Positions 13,504 to 24,516 of a DNA stretch of 64,000 nucleotides are shown here, in pieces. The notes under the pieces are model-generated. The model saw only the letters and a list, made by a program, of their open reading frames with translations, was not told where the DNA came from and made no database searches. The stretch is from Chlorops oryzae (Eukaryota > Arthropoda > Insecta > Diptera > Chloropidae). Location of the stretch: the NCBI GenBank assembly GCA_020466095.1, contig CM035809.1:21802139-21866138 (forward strand), read 5' to 3'. The position numbers and the translations under genes were made by a program. How positions within the stretch are numbered: position 1 is the stretch's first letter; the number at the start of each line of letters is the position of its first letter.

Positions 13504-13639
13504 ATTCAGTGTTGAAATTGATTTTTTTGAGAATTTCTTCTTCTGTAAACAAAAAAAAAAAAAAAAAAGAGTGGTCAGTAAGGGGTTAAAATTTTTTTTT
13601 TTAGAATTTTTGTGTGAATTTCTCTTCCGTACATACAAA

Positions 13640-14520
13640 AACTAAGTTATCTAGGATGAGTTTAAACTGATGAAATTCAACTGTTAATAAAAAATGAGGT
13701 CAAGGAAGGGTTAAAAGTATTTTATTAATTTTTTGTTGCGAAGTTCTATATCCATCAACACAAAAGTAATTTTTTTTATTGTTTTTTGCTGTAAGCAAAA
13801 TATGAAGTGGCCTAAGAAGGGTTAATGTTTATGAATTTCGGCAACTGTTTACAAAAAAAAAGGGTCAATAAAGGGTTAAATTATTTTATTAAAGTCTTTT
13901 TTTGTGATTTTCTGTAACTGTAGACAACAAAATATGTGGTTATTAAAGGGTTAAAAATTATTTTTCACAATTCGGACAGTTTCTTTCAACAATTTTTTTT
14001 TGCCTATCACATGCTACTAATAATACGGTTAGATCACTAACTCAACAAACACAATAGTCTATTAACGGAAATTGCTAAAGCTTTCATGAATAAAAGCTTT
14101 CAACCGAAGACATACGCAGTAGGCCGAACAAAACAAAAGACTTAAGCAGCAAACCTGCTGAAGATTCATGCCACACAATAAAACCTCTCACAAAGAGACA
14201 CACACCTACGATTCGCTCATATCAAATCATGACAAATCACTTATTTGCGATTTTGAATTCCATTCTTTTCGAAAGAGAGTAAATGTTTCGGATTTGTTGC
14301 CAAATATTTTTGTTGTTCAAATACATAAATGGAATTATAATCAGCTGGAAATAAATTAAATGATTTCATTGATTGGGAAAATATTTTAATTCATTTATAT
14401 GCCCGCTGTGTTGGAGTTTTGCTTGCACTAATTGATGGTTCGTTCATGAGTTGTTCATGGTTTCATCATAGTTTTGTGCGTGTTTTCAGCCTTGGTTACA
14501 GTTAAGTTAAAAAAAATAAG
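13640..14520. other. Upstream flank of FAR, no gene seen
   Basis: This stretch holds a loose array in which AAGGGTTAA or GGGTTAAA recurs about every 70-100 bases (13564-13950), each copy followed by T-rich sequence. The array continues a motif also present in the FAR introns. No coding signal was recognised, and a promoter was not pinpointed. Confidence 0.4.
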
Positions 14521-15030
14521 TTAAGTTAAATTAAGTTAAATTAAGTTAAGTTTAGTAAAGTTATGTTATGTTAAGTTAAGTTAAGTTAAGTTATGTTATA
14601 TTATATTATGTTATGTTATGTTATGTTATGTTATGTTATGTTATGTTATGTTATGTTATGTTATGTTATGTTATGTTATGTTATGTTATGTTATGTTATG
14701 TTATGTTATGTTATGTTATGTTATGTTATGTTATGTTATGTTATGTTATGTTATGTTATGTTATTTATGTTATGTTATGTTATGTTATGTTATGTTATGT
14801 TATGTTATGTTATGTTATGTTATGTTATGTTATGTTATGTTATGTTATGTTATGTTATGTTATGTTATGTTATGTTATGTTATGTTATGTTATGTTATGT
14901 TATGTTATGTTATGTTATGTTATGTTATGTTATGTTATGTTATGTTATGTTATGTTATGTTATGTTATGTTATGTTATGTTATGTTATGTTATGTTAAGT
15001 TAAGTTAAGTTAAGTTAAGTTAAGTTAACA
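14500..15030. repeat. TTATG pentanucleotide microsatellite flanked by TTAAG repeats
   Basis: About 75-80 near-perfect copies of TTATG run from about 14592 to 14996, with one break (TTATTTATG) near 14761. Both sides grade into TTAAG repeats. All three plus-strand frames stay open as MLCYV repeats, which is a by-product of the 5-base period and not a gene. Confidence 0.97.
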
Positions 15031-16273
15031 AATCATAACAAATCGAATAAATTTTTTCAGTACAATAGTTTTACAAGTAAGGCTATTTGTGTCAAACAAC
15101 TCTGATAAAACACAGAAAACTGTCCAAGATTTATAGATATAAAAATAGTTCAAAGACCACGCCCACTATGAAAAATTATTCATACCATTTTCATTAGCAT
15201 AATCGAACATCATAAGACGACTTCTGTTTAGTTTTTCTCTAAAAAATTGATCTAAGAGGCATATTTAGAAAATCGCTCTTTTGCCACGCCTCCTTTCCAG
15301 CTCTTGTAAACAACATAAATGGCTTCAACAAATCTAAAATGTTATCGATATATCTTGAACATTTCAGATCTTAGGAAATTCTTCTAACAGACTCTAGTAG
15401 CGGAGTTATCTCTAAGATATACCGATCCAGCTCATTCTCGATCATATTAATTCTCAAGTCTCGGCCAATCATTGTACTGAATAAAACTGTATACAGGCAG
15501 ACGGACAGACCCATAGACCCATGGCTCTGGGTGTTACACATAGCTGCACAAACGAAAGATCCCTCTGACACAGAGGCACATGCCGCGTGTAAAATTACGA
15601 TTTAGCTCAGAATCGACTCCGTTATGTTATTCACACAATAAAAAATTCACTGACTTCGTTGATCATCATGATCATCCAATTGAAAACAAGCCTAAGGAGC
15701 GATTTTCAAATGATTGCTCTTTTTTTGCGGATCTTGTTTTTGTTTTTCTGCCTCACTATTAACACGTGTATAGCCCCTTCATAAAGTTTGGCGGTCGTTT
15801 TGTTTAGAACAATTTTTTTTCATTTTTTATCGATGTTTTGATGACGTTTACATTAAAGGCCGGATTTGTTTTTTCATAAGTAGTTTTCGTTAAAAAAAAT
15901 CCCTGTTTTGATTTCAAGAGATTCTTTTCAAACCAGTTTTTATGAATCACTTGTGAGGAAATTGCGTATTTTCACCTTTTTTTTTATTAGTTTATTAATT
16001 TCGATAGTATTTTAATTCGTTTAAATTTATGCCGTGTTTACACTTTTGACGTTTTTGTCAAAATCTCTTTCAAAACAATCGTCAACAAGTGTCAACGTCA
16101 GAATTTTTGACACCAAAATCGCTATTTCTTTGTTTGTTGTTGTTGTTGACGTTTATTTTGGAAGAGATTTTGAGAAAATCATCAAAAGTGTAAGGACGGC
16201 ATTAGTTAGTCCTGGAATTTCCTTTAAAAACCTTATTTTGATTTCACCAAAAACAAAATTAGACTCTCTCTAC
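15031..16273. other. Intergenic, no gene recognised
   Basis: AT-rich sequence. At 15495-15535 there is a CAGACGGACAGACCCATAGA phrase of the kind found in dispersed fly repeats. I see no conserved coding, RNA gene or clear inverted repeat. Confidence 0.4.
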
Positions 16274-17572
16274 TGTACAGGGTTTTCTATTTTGGGACTG
16301 ACGATGGTGTTGATGGTGATGATGGTATTGATGTTGTTGATGGTGATGATGATGGTATTAACGGTGTTGATGGTGACGATGGTGTTGTTGTTAATGATGA
16401 TGATGGTGATGATGTTGATGATGATGTTGATGATGTGGACGATGGTGATGATGGTGTTGATGTTGTTGATGATGTTGATGGTGATGATGATGGTGTTGAT
16501 GTTGTTGATAGTGTTGATGGTGTTGATGGTGATAATGCTGTTGATGTTGTTGATGTTGTTGATGGTGTTGATGGTGTTGATGGTGTTGATGGTGTTGATG
16601 TTGTTGATGGTGTTTATGTTGTTGATGGTGTTGATGGTGTTGATGGTGATGATGATGATGGTGATGATGATGATGATAGTGTTGATGTTGTTGATGTTGT
16701 TGATGGTGTTGATGGTGATGAGTTGATGATGATGGTGTTGATGGTGATGATGTTGATGATGATGGTGTTTATGGTGATGATGGTGATGAGTTGATGGTGT
16801 TGATGGTGATGATGTTGAAGGTGTTGATGTTGTTGATGGTGTTTATGTTGTTGATGGTGATGATGGTGTTGATGGTGATGATGGTGATGAGTTGATGATG
16901 GTGTTGATGATGGAGTTGATGGTGATGATGGTGATGATGGTGATGATGATGTTGATGGTGCTGATGGTGGTGCTGATGTGATGGTGTTCAAATTTGAAAA
17001 TATACCTTCCGACAGCTCTCCAGCTCTACTGAGATGACTGAGAAATTCTTCAATTCATTGCTTTATATACGTTTCCGAAATCATGAATGCAGTGAGAATT
17101 GTAGGATTTTTTTGAAAAAAGTACCATTTCTCGCGGTAATTTTGCATTTGGAGGGAAATAATGATGGGAAATTTGTTTTCAGGAGGAATACCATCAAAGG
17201 GAACTATGAGCGTATTCAAAGGGTACTTTTGGGGGGTTCAAGCCCCCTTAGAAATGCAATAAATCGAGCCCTAACCATCAAATTGACGTAAGCGACAAAA
17301 AGTACATTTTACAGGAGATCGTTTTGACTGGGATACAAATTATAAAACTTATAGCGCAATATCTCCGCTTATATTGATCATTTCGTCGTTATATTTTACA
17401 AGTTGATGAGTTTCAGACTGTAGAACATATTTTCATCAAAAAGTCAATTTCGGAAAAAATGTCACTTATGTACGTCAATTTGGCGGTTATGGCTCGAAAT
17501 CACAAAGTAGATTGAGAAAATGGTCTCGGTGTATAGAAAAGTTTGTCTGCCTTTTGAAAAACTCCCTGTACA
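16274..17572. mobile_element. Candidate TGTACAGGG inverted-repeat element carrying a minisatellite
   Basis: The left end TGTACAGGG (16274) and right end CCCTGTACA (17572) are inverted, followed inward by T-rich/A-rich arms. A second inverted pair lies inside at 17262-17290 and 17466-17491 (AAATTGACGTA arms). No transposase is present. The class is unknown and the target duplication was not established. Confidence 0.45.
16300..16985. repeat. GATGGT/GATGTT trinucleotide-type minisatellite
   Basis: About 690 bases of imperfect GATGGTGTTGATGGTGATGATG repeats. Translation gives low-complexity Met/Val/Leu, Asp/Gly/Val or His/Ser/Thr strings depending on frame, with no sign of a gene. Confidence 0.95.
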
Positions 17573-17859
17573 TCGGGGCCTTCACATATGCTTGCCACTG
17601 CACGTTCGTTCATGCCATGGAATGCCATAAATGATTTAACCGAAGGAATTCGCTCATTTCTTCCACGTTAGGTGAAAAGCCGCTGCAGCATCCCAAACAC
17701 CGTCCGCTTCTCTTGTGGCTCCACTTCTCCTTTTCCTTTTATTGCCATTTCTCAGCCTTTCTCAACTTTTCTCCTTCACGCCACTCAAACAAGCTTGATT
17801 GAAATCACTAGCAATTTGCCAATAAAATAAGTTTAAATTTTAAAATATATTTTCCGATA

Positions 17860-18600
17860 GTACTATCGATGCTATCGATTTTTCAGACTATCTACTATAT
17901 ATGTATAACTATATATGTCACTCAGGAGCCGTTTCCATTTTGACTCTTTTCAACACGGTCTTGGGTACCCACCAAAATGAGCATTTTTCACTTAGGTACT
18001 AACCAAAAGTATTTCTCTCTCGCTCTTTTCTTGCCTGCCGAGTAACATCTCTTTCCAACTGGCGCAAAACATCCCGCGAAATATCTATGAGAGTGACATA
18101 TATGGTTATATGTGCTATCAACTATCGAGACTATCGATAGTTCTCCAGCTCTACTACACATCTTGCCACATCACGTCGTGAAAAATTTGCAGATATTCTG
18201 CGAGTCTTATGTGTCCCATTTTACAAACCAAATGAGAATTATAGGAGTCATGCTAAACTGCGTATGGCTGCAATGCATGGTTAGATACCTGAAAATTAAG
18301 TGGCGATGGGCGATATTGGCAAAAGTATCGACTTCAATAATATCGACTGTACACATTATCGATTATTATTATCGTAAAAATATATCGATATATCGACCAT
18401 ATATATTCTGACATCTTTTGTTGAGCAAAATACATTTTTTTAACTTCAAACAAACGTCTCTTTCCACGAAACACACAGACGGTGATCCAAAAATATCCTT
18501 CTTCGATATTGAATTTCACGTTATCGATTTCAGATATATCGAAATAAAAAATATCACTCATAACTATCGTATCGATGTTTGAAAAATATCGACATTTCTA
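17860..18600. promoter_or_regulatory. Cluster of CGATA/ATCGAT motifs
   Basis: More than a dozen TATCGA/ATCGATA words occur here, including CTATCGATAG at 18131 next to CCAGCTCTAC. TATCGATA is the DRE bound by DREF, CGATA clusters bind BEAF-32, and CAGCTCTA fits Drosophila core motif 7. A boundary or a housekeeping promoter is an inference, since no gene is recognised beside it. The motifs could also belong to a repeat family. Confidence 0.4.
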
Positions 18601-18641
18601 AGAACTTTTCGAATTTTACCATTCTTCCACAATTTTTTTCG

Positions 18642-18716
18642 CCTGCGCGGGAAATTGAACTCCAACAGTCGGATTGCTAATCGCACACGCTATCCACTAC
18701 GCCACGGAAACCTTTA
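18642..18716 (-). other. tRNA-like sequence (SINE head or tRNA pseudogene)
   Basis: The minus strand reads GTGGCGTAGTGGATAGCG (A-box-like), TTAGCAA (anticodon-loop-like) and GGAGTTCAATTTC (degraded B box). The acceptor stems do not pair, so this is not a working tRNA. Confidence 0.55.
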
Positions 18717-18789
18717 ATTTACGAGCAACGTGTTCCCTTACTTGCTAGGGTTTCTTTTATCGGAAATTAATGAAGATTTCAGACACTAG

Positions 18790-18990
18790 GTAGATTAGGT
18801 TAGGTTAGGTTAGTGTGGCTGCCAGCAAGGGTGACCCACTTAAGCATCAAATGGACCCGTTGCGAGACAACGAATAATGGAAAACCAAAAAAAAAACACA
18901 AAAAATCCATAGCCTCAGCTGGGAGTCGAACCCAGGGCCTCTCCCTTCGCAAGTTGGAATTCTCAGGCAATTACGGCACAGAAATCCATC
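18790..18990 (-). mobile_element. tRNA-derived SINE with (CCTAA)n tail
   Basis: The minus strand starts with a tRNA-like head (TGTGCCGTAATTGCCTGAGA, then B box GGGTTCGACTCCC), runs through a T-rich spacer and ends in GGCAGCCACACTAACCTAAC with CCTAA repeats. The same 3' end occurs on the plus strand at 21520-21652, so it is a repeated family. Confidence 0.7.
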
Positions 18991-19167
18991 AGACAGTAGG
19001 TAACTAAATGTTAAATTAACCATTTATTTTTATGGTCTCTCTGTGGAATATTGGGCAAAATGTCAACTCTACGACGTTTTTAGGAAAACTTCTTCATACT
19101 TTACTTTAAACTGGACTAAGGATTACTCACAAGCAGCTGCACTCCTCTCCACCTTACTTCCTTCAAT

Positions 19168-19330
19168 CAGTGGCGTAGCGAGACATTTCGGCGCCCGGCG
19201 AACAATGGGGGAAGATACAGGAAATTCCGCCCCCTCCAATCGGCCTCAATAAAAATACCTTCATAAAAATTGAAATATGATTTGGCGCCCGGGGCAACTT
19301 CCCCCCTCTCCTTCCCCCTCACGACGCTAC
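19168..19330. mobile_element. Short hAT-like MITE (CAGTGGCGTAGCG ends)
   Basis: The left end is CAGTGGCGTAGCGAG and the right end CTCACGACGCTAC is a decayed inverted match. The flanks TTCCTTCAAT and TTCCTTCAAC are near-identical, as expected for a target-site duplication. The body contains repeated GGCGCCCGG blocks. No coding capacity. Confidence 0.6.
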
Positions 19331-20345
19331 TTCCTTCAACACTTCTTCTACTATATTTTTACAAAATGAACCAACTTAAAAGTACCTCAGCGATAATTCG
19401 AAATAACTCGCACGGTCCTCTCTGTCTCAACAGCTTTCTCAAAATTGTAATCACAAAATAAAAATAAAAATTATTTAATAATCCCTTCGCCGTATGGAAA
19501 AAACAAAACTCCGGATGCATGACTTTCTATTGAAAATGATTGCAACAGTTTCACAGCGACTGAAATTTCTTAGCAAGCTTTTGTGGACTTTGGACAATTT
19601 CCATCGTAATATTGTAATTATGGAAGTGTCTGCAAATATTTGTTCGTCATCATGACTAGAAAGTCATATCGGCATCCACATTCGTAATAGTCTGGAAATG
19701 AATCTTTCGTATCACGAGAAGCATCTGCCTCGGGGGGGGATCACCAAACGCAAAGTTCAACTGAAGTATGATTAATTAGGAGCAATTTCAATTTAAGTCA
19801 CGAGGAATTTTTTTTTTTTTTTCTAAATATTTTCGAGGAATTATTTAAATACAAGAAAATTAGTTCACAATAAAATTTCAAAATGTCGTGACGTGATGAA
19901 TCGAGATTAAAAGCAAGAAGATGAAATAGTTTGTGGGGCATGATGTGTAACAAAACTGTTTTCGTATTCCCACGTAGTAAGCGTGATGGCATTATTAGGG
20001 CTTGTTTTTTTTTTCAACGTAATTGTTATTTCTAACAGGAAATTGACATGAAAAGCGACTAACCTACGCAAAAAAAAAAAAAAAAAAATTCGTTAGCGTA
20101 ATATTGTAAACAAAAACCGAAAAAAGTAAAAAGGGCTACAACGACTTTTGGACGAAATATTTTCCTAAGACGCTTTACTTTTATTCAAATGGAAATTTTG
20201 AAGTGTAAGTTTGTAAGAAACCAAATTTGGGGGCTTTAAAAAAGGTAAGAAAAAAATTTATTTTTTAATTCTGATTTACCATTTAGAGTATTTGTAATGA
20301 AGATGACGTCGATAGGCAATGACCTATCATTATTTTAATTTTTTC
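19331..20345. other. Intergenic, no gene recognised
   Basis: AT-rich sequence with poly-T and poly-A runs. No conserved ORF or structured repeat was seen. Confidence 0.4.
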
Positions 20346-20365
20346 TATACAGGGTGTTCCGTTTG
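20346..20365 (+). mobile_element. Transposon terminus TATACAGGGTGTTCCGTTTG
   Basis: This 20-base sequence is identical to 53695-53714. TACAGGGTGTTCC is a common insect transposon end. The other end of this copy was not found. Confidence 0.5.
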
Positions 20366-20865
20366 AGAAGGTCAACTGGTCGGGAGCTCATAGAGGGGGT
20401 CAGAACTAACAAAAAATCTTACGGCAGGGGGGTCCAAAATGCACCCCTGAGGAGTTATAAGGGAAAGAAAGAAAGTTGCAGTTGTTTCAGAAAAAAAATT
20501 GTCACGCCTCAACGTTTGTATCTAAGATAAAAATTTTAATGCAGTTCGACAGAGAATTGTCAGACCTTTCTAGGCGTATAAAATAGTCTTATACATTATT
20601 GCAGCTTCAAGGGTATTTCCAGCCTTCAAAGTCAAAATTTTAAAATTTTTTAAACATTTTTTGACTTTGAGAGCCATTTTGGTATAAAAAAGGTCCCATT
20701 AACAACCAAATTTTTTATTTTATTCAAAATGCTGGATCAATTTCCTTTAATTTGGTACCCCATATGCCCAATAAATTTTTTGAAACTAAGATGAGAAAAT
20801 TAAATATCTAAATGAACTTATTATATAATATGTATCAAATCTAATAAGTTCGACTTCATTGATAG

Positions 20866-20945
20866 CAAACGGATAGATGTTCATAGCGTAGGGGATGCGT
20901 GCTATGCTCTTGATCCAAGGATCCGAGGTTCAATTTCCAACACAG
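20866..20945 (+). other. tRNA-like sequence (SINE head or tRNA pseudogene)
   Basis: A-box-like CATAGCGTAGGGGATGCG and B-box-like CGAGGTTCAATTTCC are spaced as in a tRNA gene, but stem pairing is poor. Probably a SINE remnant. Confidence 0.5.
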
Positions 20946-21519
20946 ACAAAACGGAGTGTAATGTTCCAAGACTAGCACTGGTTTTTTCAAAAATTCCTGG
21001 AAGTCTTCAAAACATTCAAGCATATAAAACCAGTTATAATCAAAAGCGCACTTGATTGAAACTGCTTTCATATGTTTGCATGTGTTAAACATCTGCAAAT
21101 ATTATTGCGCGCTATTGGAAATCAGGAAATCTCAATTTAAGACAAATGTGGTCGTGTCATCCACAACACAAATTCAAAATTTTTTTTTTTAATCTCTCTT
21201 TATTTTAGTAATGAATAACTCTTCAAAGAGCAGTGGAAAGGGAGAGGTTCTTATGCTACTTCAAGCAGAAAAATGAGTCAAAAAATTGGCAAGTCCATAG
21301 AAAGGAAAAATTACTTACGAAAATTTCAAATAAGAAAAAAGTTTGAAGGCACCAAAGAAATGATCAACAGCTCTTAATCCTCCCAGAAGAAGCCCAGACC
21401 CCTAAATGTTAATTTAAAATTAACAGTTATACTTTGTCGTTCCTAAAGGAATCACAAAAAAAAAATGTAATCCACTTGCTTCAAAGGAAGTCCCTCGAAA
21501 AATGCATGCCCTTTCATTG
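20946..21519. other. Intergenic, no gene recognised
   Basis: No coding or repeat structure could be supported here. Confidence 0.4.
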
Positions 21520-21652
21520 ATTCGAAGTATTGGAGAACCCATGTTTTCCCATTATTCGTGGTATCATAACGGGGTCCATGTGAGGCCTAAGTGTGTCACC
21601 CTTAATAGTGGCAGCCACACCTTACCTTACCTAACCTAACCTACCAGTAAAT
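21520..21652 (+). mobile_element. SINE 3' end with CCTAA tail
   Basis: It shares TTTTCCCATTATTCGT, a CTAAGTG-GTCACCCTT block, GGCAGCCACAC and a tail of CCTTACCTAACCTAACC with the minus-strand copy at 18790-18990. The tRNA head is not recognisable here. Confidence 0.65.
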
Positions 21653-21803
21653 ATAGAAAGATTTATTTATTAATAAATTTTTATCAAATTTTTAAAGCGA
21701 AGTTCCGAAGACTCCTATGTATGAACCTCAACTTGTTTCACCAAATTTCTATTAAAGGTCTTCAAAAAACAACCTAAGAAATTTTCACAGTAGGTAATAT
21801 AAT

Positions 21804-22560
21804 AGTGCTCTGTGAGTTTAACAACGCCTCATACTTAGTTTTGTCAAGTCACCTCTACTTTTTTTTTAAATTGACTTCAAAAAGTGTGGCCGAGAACTAA
21901 ATTACTCATATACTTATGTGTTGGACTATTTTCTTTTCTGGATAATCTGCCCAGGCAAAAAGAGATTTAGGGAGTTTTTTTCCTTAGCAGATTATCCAGA
22001 AAAAAAAAGTGCAACACTGATTAGAAATTCTTTTCACGGTTCTGAACCATTTGCTTGGGGATTGAAAAACTTCGTGCATACCCAAAGGGTGATTTTGCGT
22101 TTTTTCTTCCGATTTTTGGTAAAAATTGTTCAAATTTGCAGCGGAAAAACGGTATCAAGTAGTGCTCGGATACAGTTTGTGGATATGAAGAAGTTGTTTA
22201 ATTATAATCTTTCTATATTTGCATCAAAAAATTGTGAAAAAATGTTTATTGGTTTGGGAGCTATAGGCCATACAAAATAAAGTATGATAGAAAAAACACG
22301 TCAAATTTTAGGATTTTTTGCAACTTGCACCTACTAGATATAGTTTTTTCGGGTCGGTCTGTACTAAAACTATTTAAAATGAGTTCAGAGCTACAAATTT
22401 TGATATTAAGTAAATTAAAATATTGAACGGATTACAAGATATAGCCATAAGTAAGTGAGTAATTTAATTCTCGGCCCCACTTTTTGAAGTCTATTTTTAA
22501 AAAAAGTAGAGGTGACTTGACAAAACTAAGTATGAGGCGCTGTTAAACTCACCGAGCACT
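21804..22560. mobile_element. Inverted-repeat element, 757 bp with about 110-bp arms
   Basis: The left arm begins AGTGCTCTGTGAGTTTAACA. The right arm is its inverted match, ending TGTTAAACTCACCGAGCACT. The arms run through CTTAGTTTTGTCAAGTCACC and CGGCC(A/C)C to the TTACTCA region. Inside the left part is a second perfect stem, TCTGGATAATCTGC with GCAGATTATCCAGA (21936-22003). There is no transposase. The 120-residue frame across the middle has no protein-like features. Confidence 0.8.
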
Positions 22561-22738
22561 TTCATAAACAGTCGTCAAATTTTTGTTTACAAAACATGAC
22601 CACTAATATGTCGCACAGTGTAATTAAATTCCTATAGGGCTCTCCATTTTGTGTAAACAAAAAATGCTCATAACGAGTTCAAAATGATCCCAAAATGCCA
22701 TGTTTTATCCTCATTAAGGTAAAAATTCCAACAAAATA

Positions 22739-22909
22739 CAGTCAAACTTCCATAACTCGACCATCAACAACTCGAATTTTCTATAATTCAAACTGAATCG
22801 GGTGCAAAAGCGAATATTTTATATACAAATTCGTTTCCCCAACTCAAAGTCCCTATGACTCGAACTATTTCTTTGGATAATGGTGGTTCGAGTTATGGAA
22901 GTTTGACTT
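22739..22909. mobile_element. Tc1/pogo-like MITE
   Basis: The ends CAGTCAAACTTCCATAACTC and GAGTTATGGAAGTTTGACTT are inverted repeats flanked by TA on both sides. 171 bp, no coding capacity. Confidence 0.75.
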
Positions 22910-24264
22910 TAAATACATTAAAGCGATTGAGTAGGACATTATCTTTTAAAAACTAACAATTGCCGCAACATAATTGAGTGTTTCTCTTCGAACATATCGA
23001 TTTCGGTTCACGTGTGTACTGTTCTCAGACTCGAAATTTTGCGAAGAATAAACCCAAATTTACATACAAGAAGGGCCTGTTCCAAGAACAAAACAAAAAA
23101 AAAAAAAGAAAAAAGAAAACATGTGTCGCAATATTTTCTACGTTTTCTTTTTTATCGATGAAACGATAAAGCAAGCTCCTCTGACACAGCAAAATTTAAA
23201 TCACCATCGTCACCACTAACCATTCAACATATTTTATTGAAAAGAATACTAACTTTAAACGAGCCAACTAAAATTTAAATATTCACGGCAACGGACTCTG
23301 AATCGTCGTATTCTCGATAACAATAATTAATGAGACATTCACCCTGATGGGTGTCGAGACTAAATTCGATCTATTTGCTAATATCGAGTCTAGTCTCTGC
23401 TTTCGCTCTCGCTCTCAGCATCGGTTTGGGTCTCTCTTAGATGGACCCACGAGTCTGTGATAAAAATTTATATTTTGCAAAAAACCAGGTGAGACCCCAT
23501 GATCACTTGCTTATGGGAGGGGAAAACCTACTTGATCCGTCTTAGTTGAACCAACGTAATGATTACAAAATGTCTCCCCATGAAGATTGTGTAAAGACGT
23601 GAGGAGTTTGAAAAAAAAATATAAATATATAAAAAAAAAATCAATTTCGAAAGTTTAAAAATTGCTTTGACCTTATTTCATCTTCAGTTCATTATGGGTT
23701 AAAACCACAGAAGTTAATATGCCAAAGAATTTGCTCATGCTGAGACTTCACCAAGAGGGACCACAGGCTTTTTTCTTTAAAGCCATTTACATAACTTTAC
23801 TTTTTTTTGTTAATTTCTTTTAGTTTTTTATTTATATTTTCAAAAAAAAATCCTGTTTTGAACGGCCGTAAAGTGAAAAAATTCGGCAATGGCGAAAAAC
23901 TTGAAGATGAAGATAACGAAAATGGGAGAAAAGAAAACGGATTTGGTATTTCATTCCTTTAGTAAATTTGGCTCATTTTGAATAGTTTTTTTTTTTTTTT
24001 TTAAATCAATTGGTGTACGTGGTCTCAATGAATTATTTATTAATTTTTTTCCCCCTCGGAACATAAGACTGAATTTTATTGAGATAATATAGTGAGTTTT
24101 TGCCAAGATCATAAATGAAGCTGGTAACTATTGAATTATAAAATATATTTCTAGTTATAGAGAGCAAAAAAAAAAAACAAAAAATTTATAAATAAAATTT
24201 TTGCATTGTCAAGTCTTTTTATGGTGCCCGTTTATCACCGATTAATGTTGAAAATATATTTCAA
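22910..24264. other. Intergenic, no gene recognised
   Basis: AT-rich sequence with long A and T runs. A CT-rich patch (TCGCTCTCGCTCTCAGC, about 23404-23420) might be GAGA-type sequence, but no associated gene was identified. Confidence 0.4.
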
Positions 24265-24516
24265 TACAGTAGACTCCCGGTAAAGTTAATCAATTTGTCC
24301 CGAAAAATTCACTTTTCTAAATTTTCAATAAGTTCAAAATGCAAGAAATGGAAGGACATCAAACGATTTTATTTAAGCTTTTCCCCCTTTTTGAAGCCAA
24401 AAAGCCATAAATTTTTAAAATTAACTTTCCAAGGCTTTCTATGGAAGCAAAATTTCGATTAACTATTCCCAGCTGTTAACTTTTGTGGGACTTAACTTTT
24501 CCGGGATTATACTGTA
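24265..24516. mobile_element. Tc1/pogo-like MITE
   Basis: Left end TACAGTAGACTCCCGGTAAA and right end TTTTCCGGGATTATACTGTA are inverted, with TA at the boundaries. Non-coding interior. Confidence 0.7.

Noticed and set aside
14593..15008. Three overlapping open frames of about 130 codons encoding MLCYV repeats
   Set aside because: They are the three frames of a TTATG microsatellite; a 5-base period keeps all frames open.
16034..16991. Open frames rich in Met/Val/Leu, Asp/Gly/Val or His/Ser/Thr
   Set aside because: All come from the GATGGT-type minisatellite, with no unique protein sequence.
18642..18716. A functional tRNA gene
   Set aside because: A- and B-box-like words are present but acceptor stems do not pair; same conclusion for 20866-20945 and 29862-29925.
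21918..22280. 120-codon plus-strand frame
   Set aside because: Lies inside an inverted-repeat element; composition looks non-coding.
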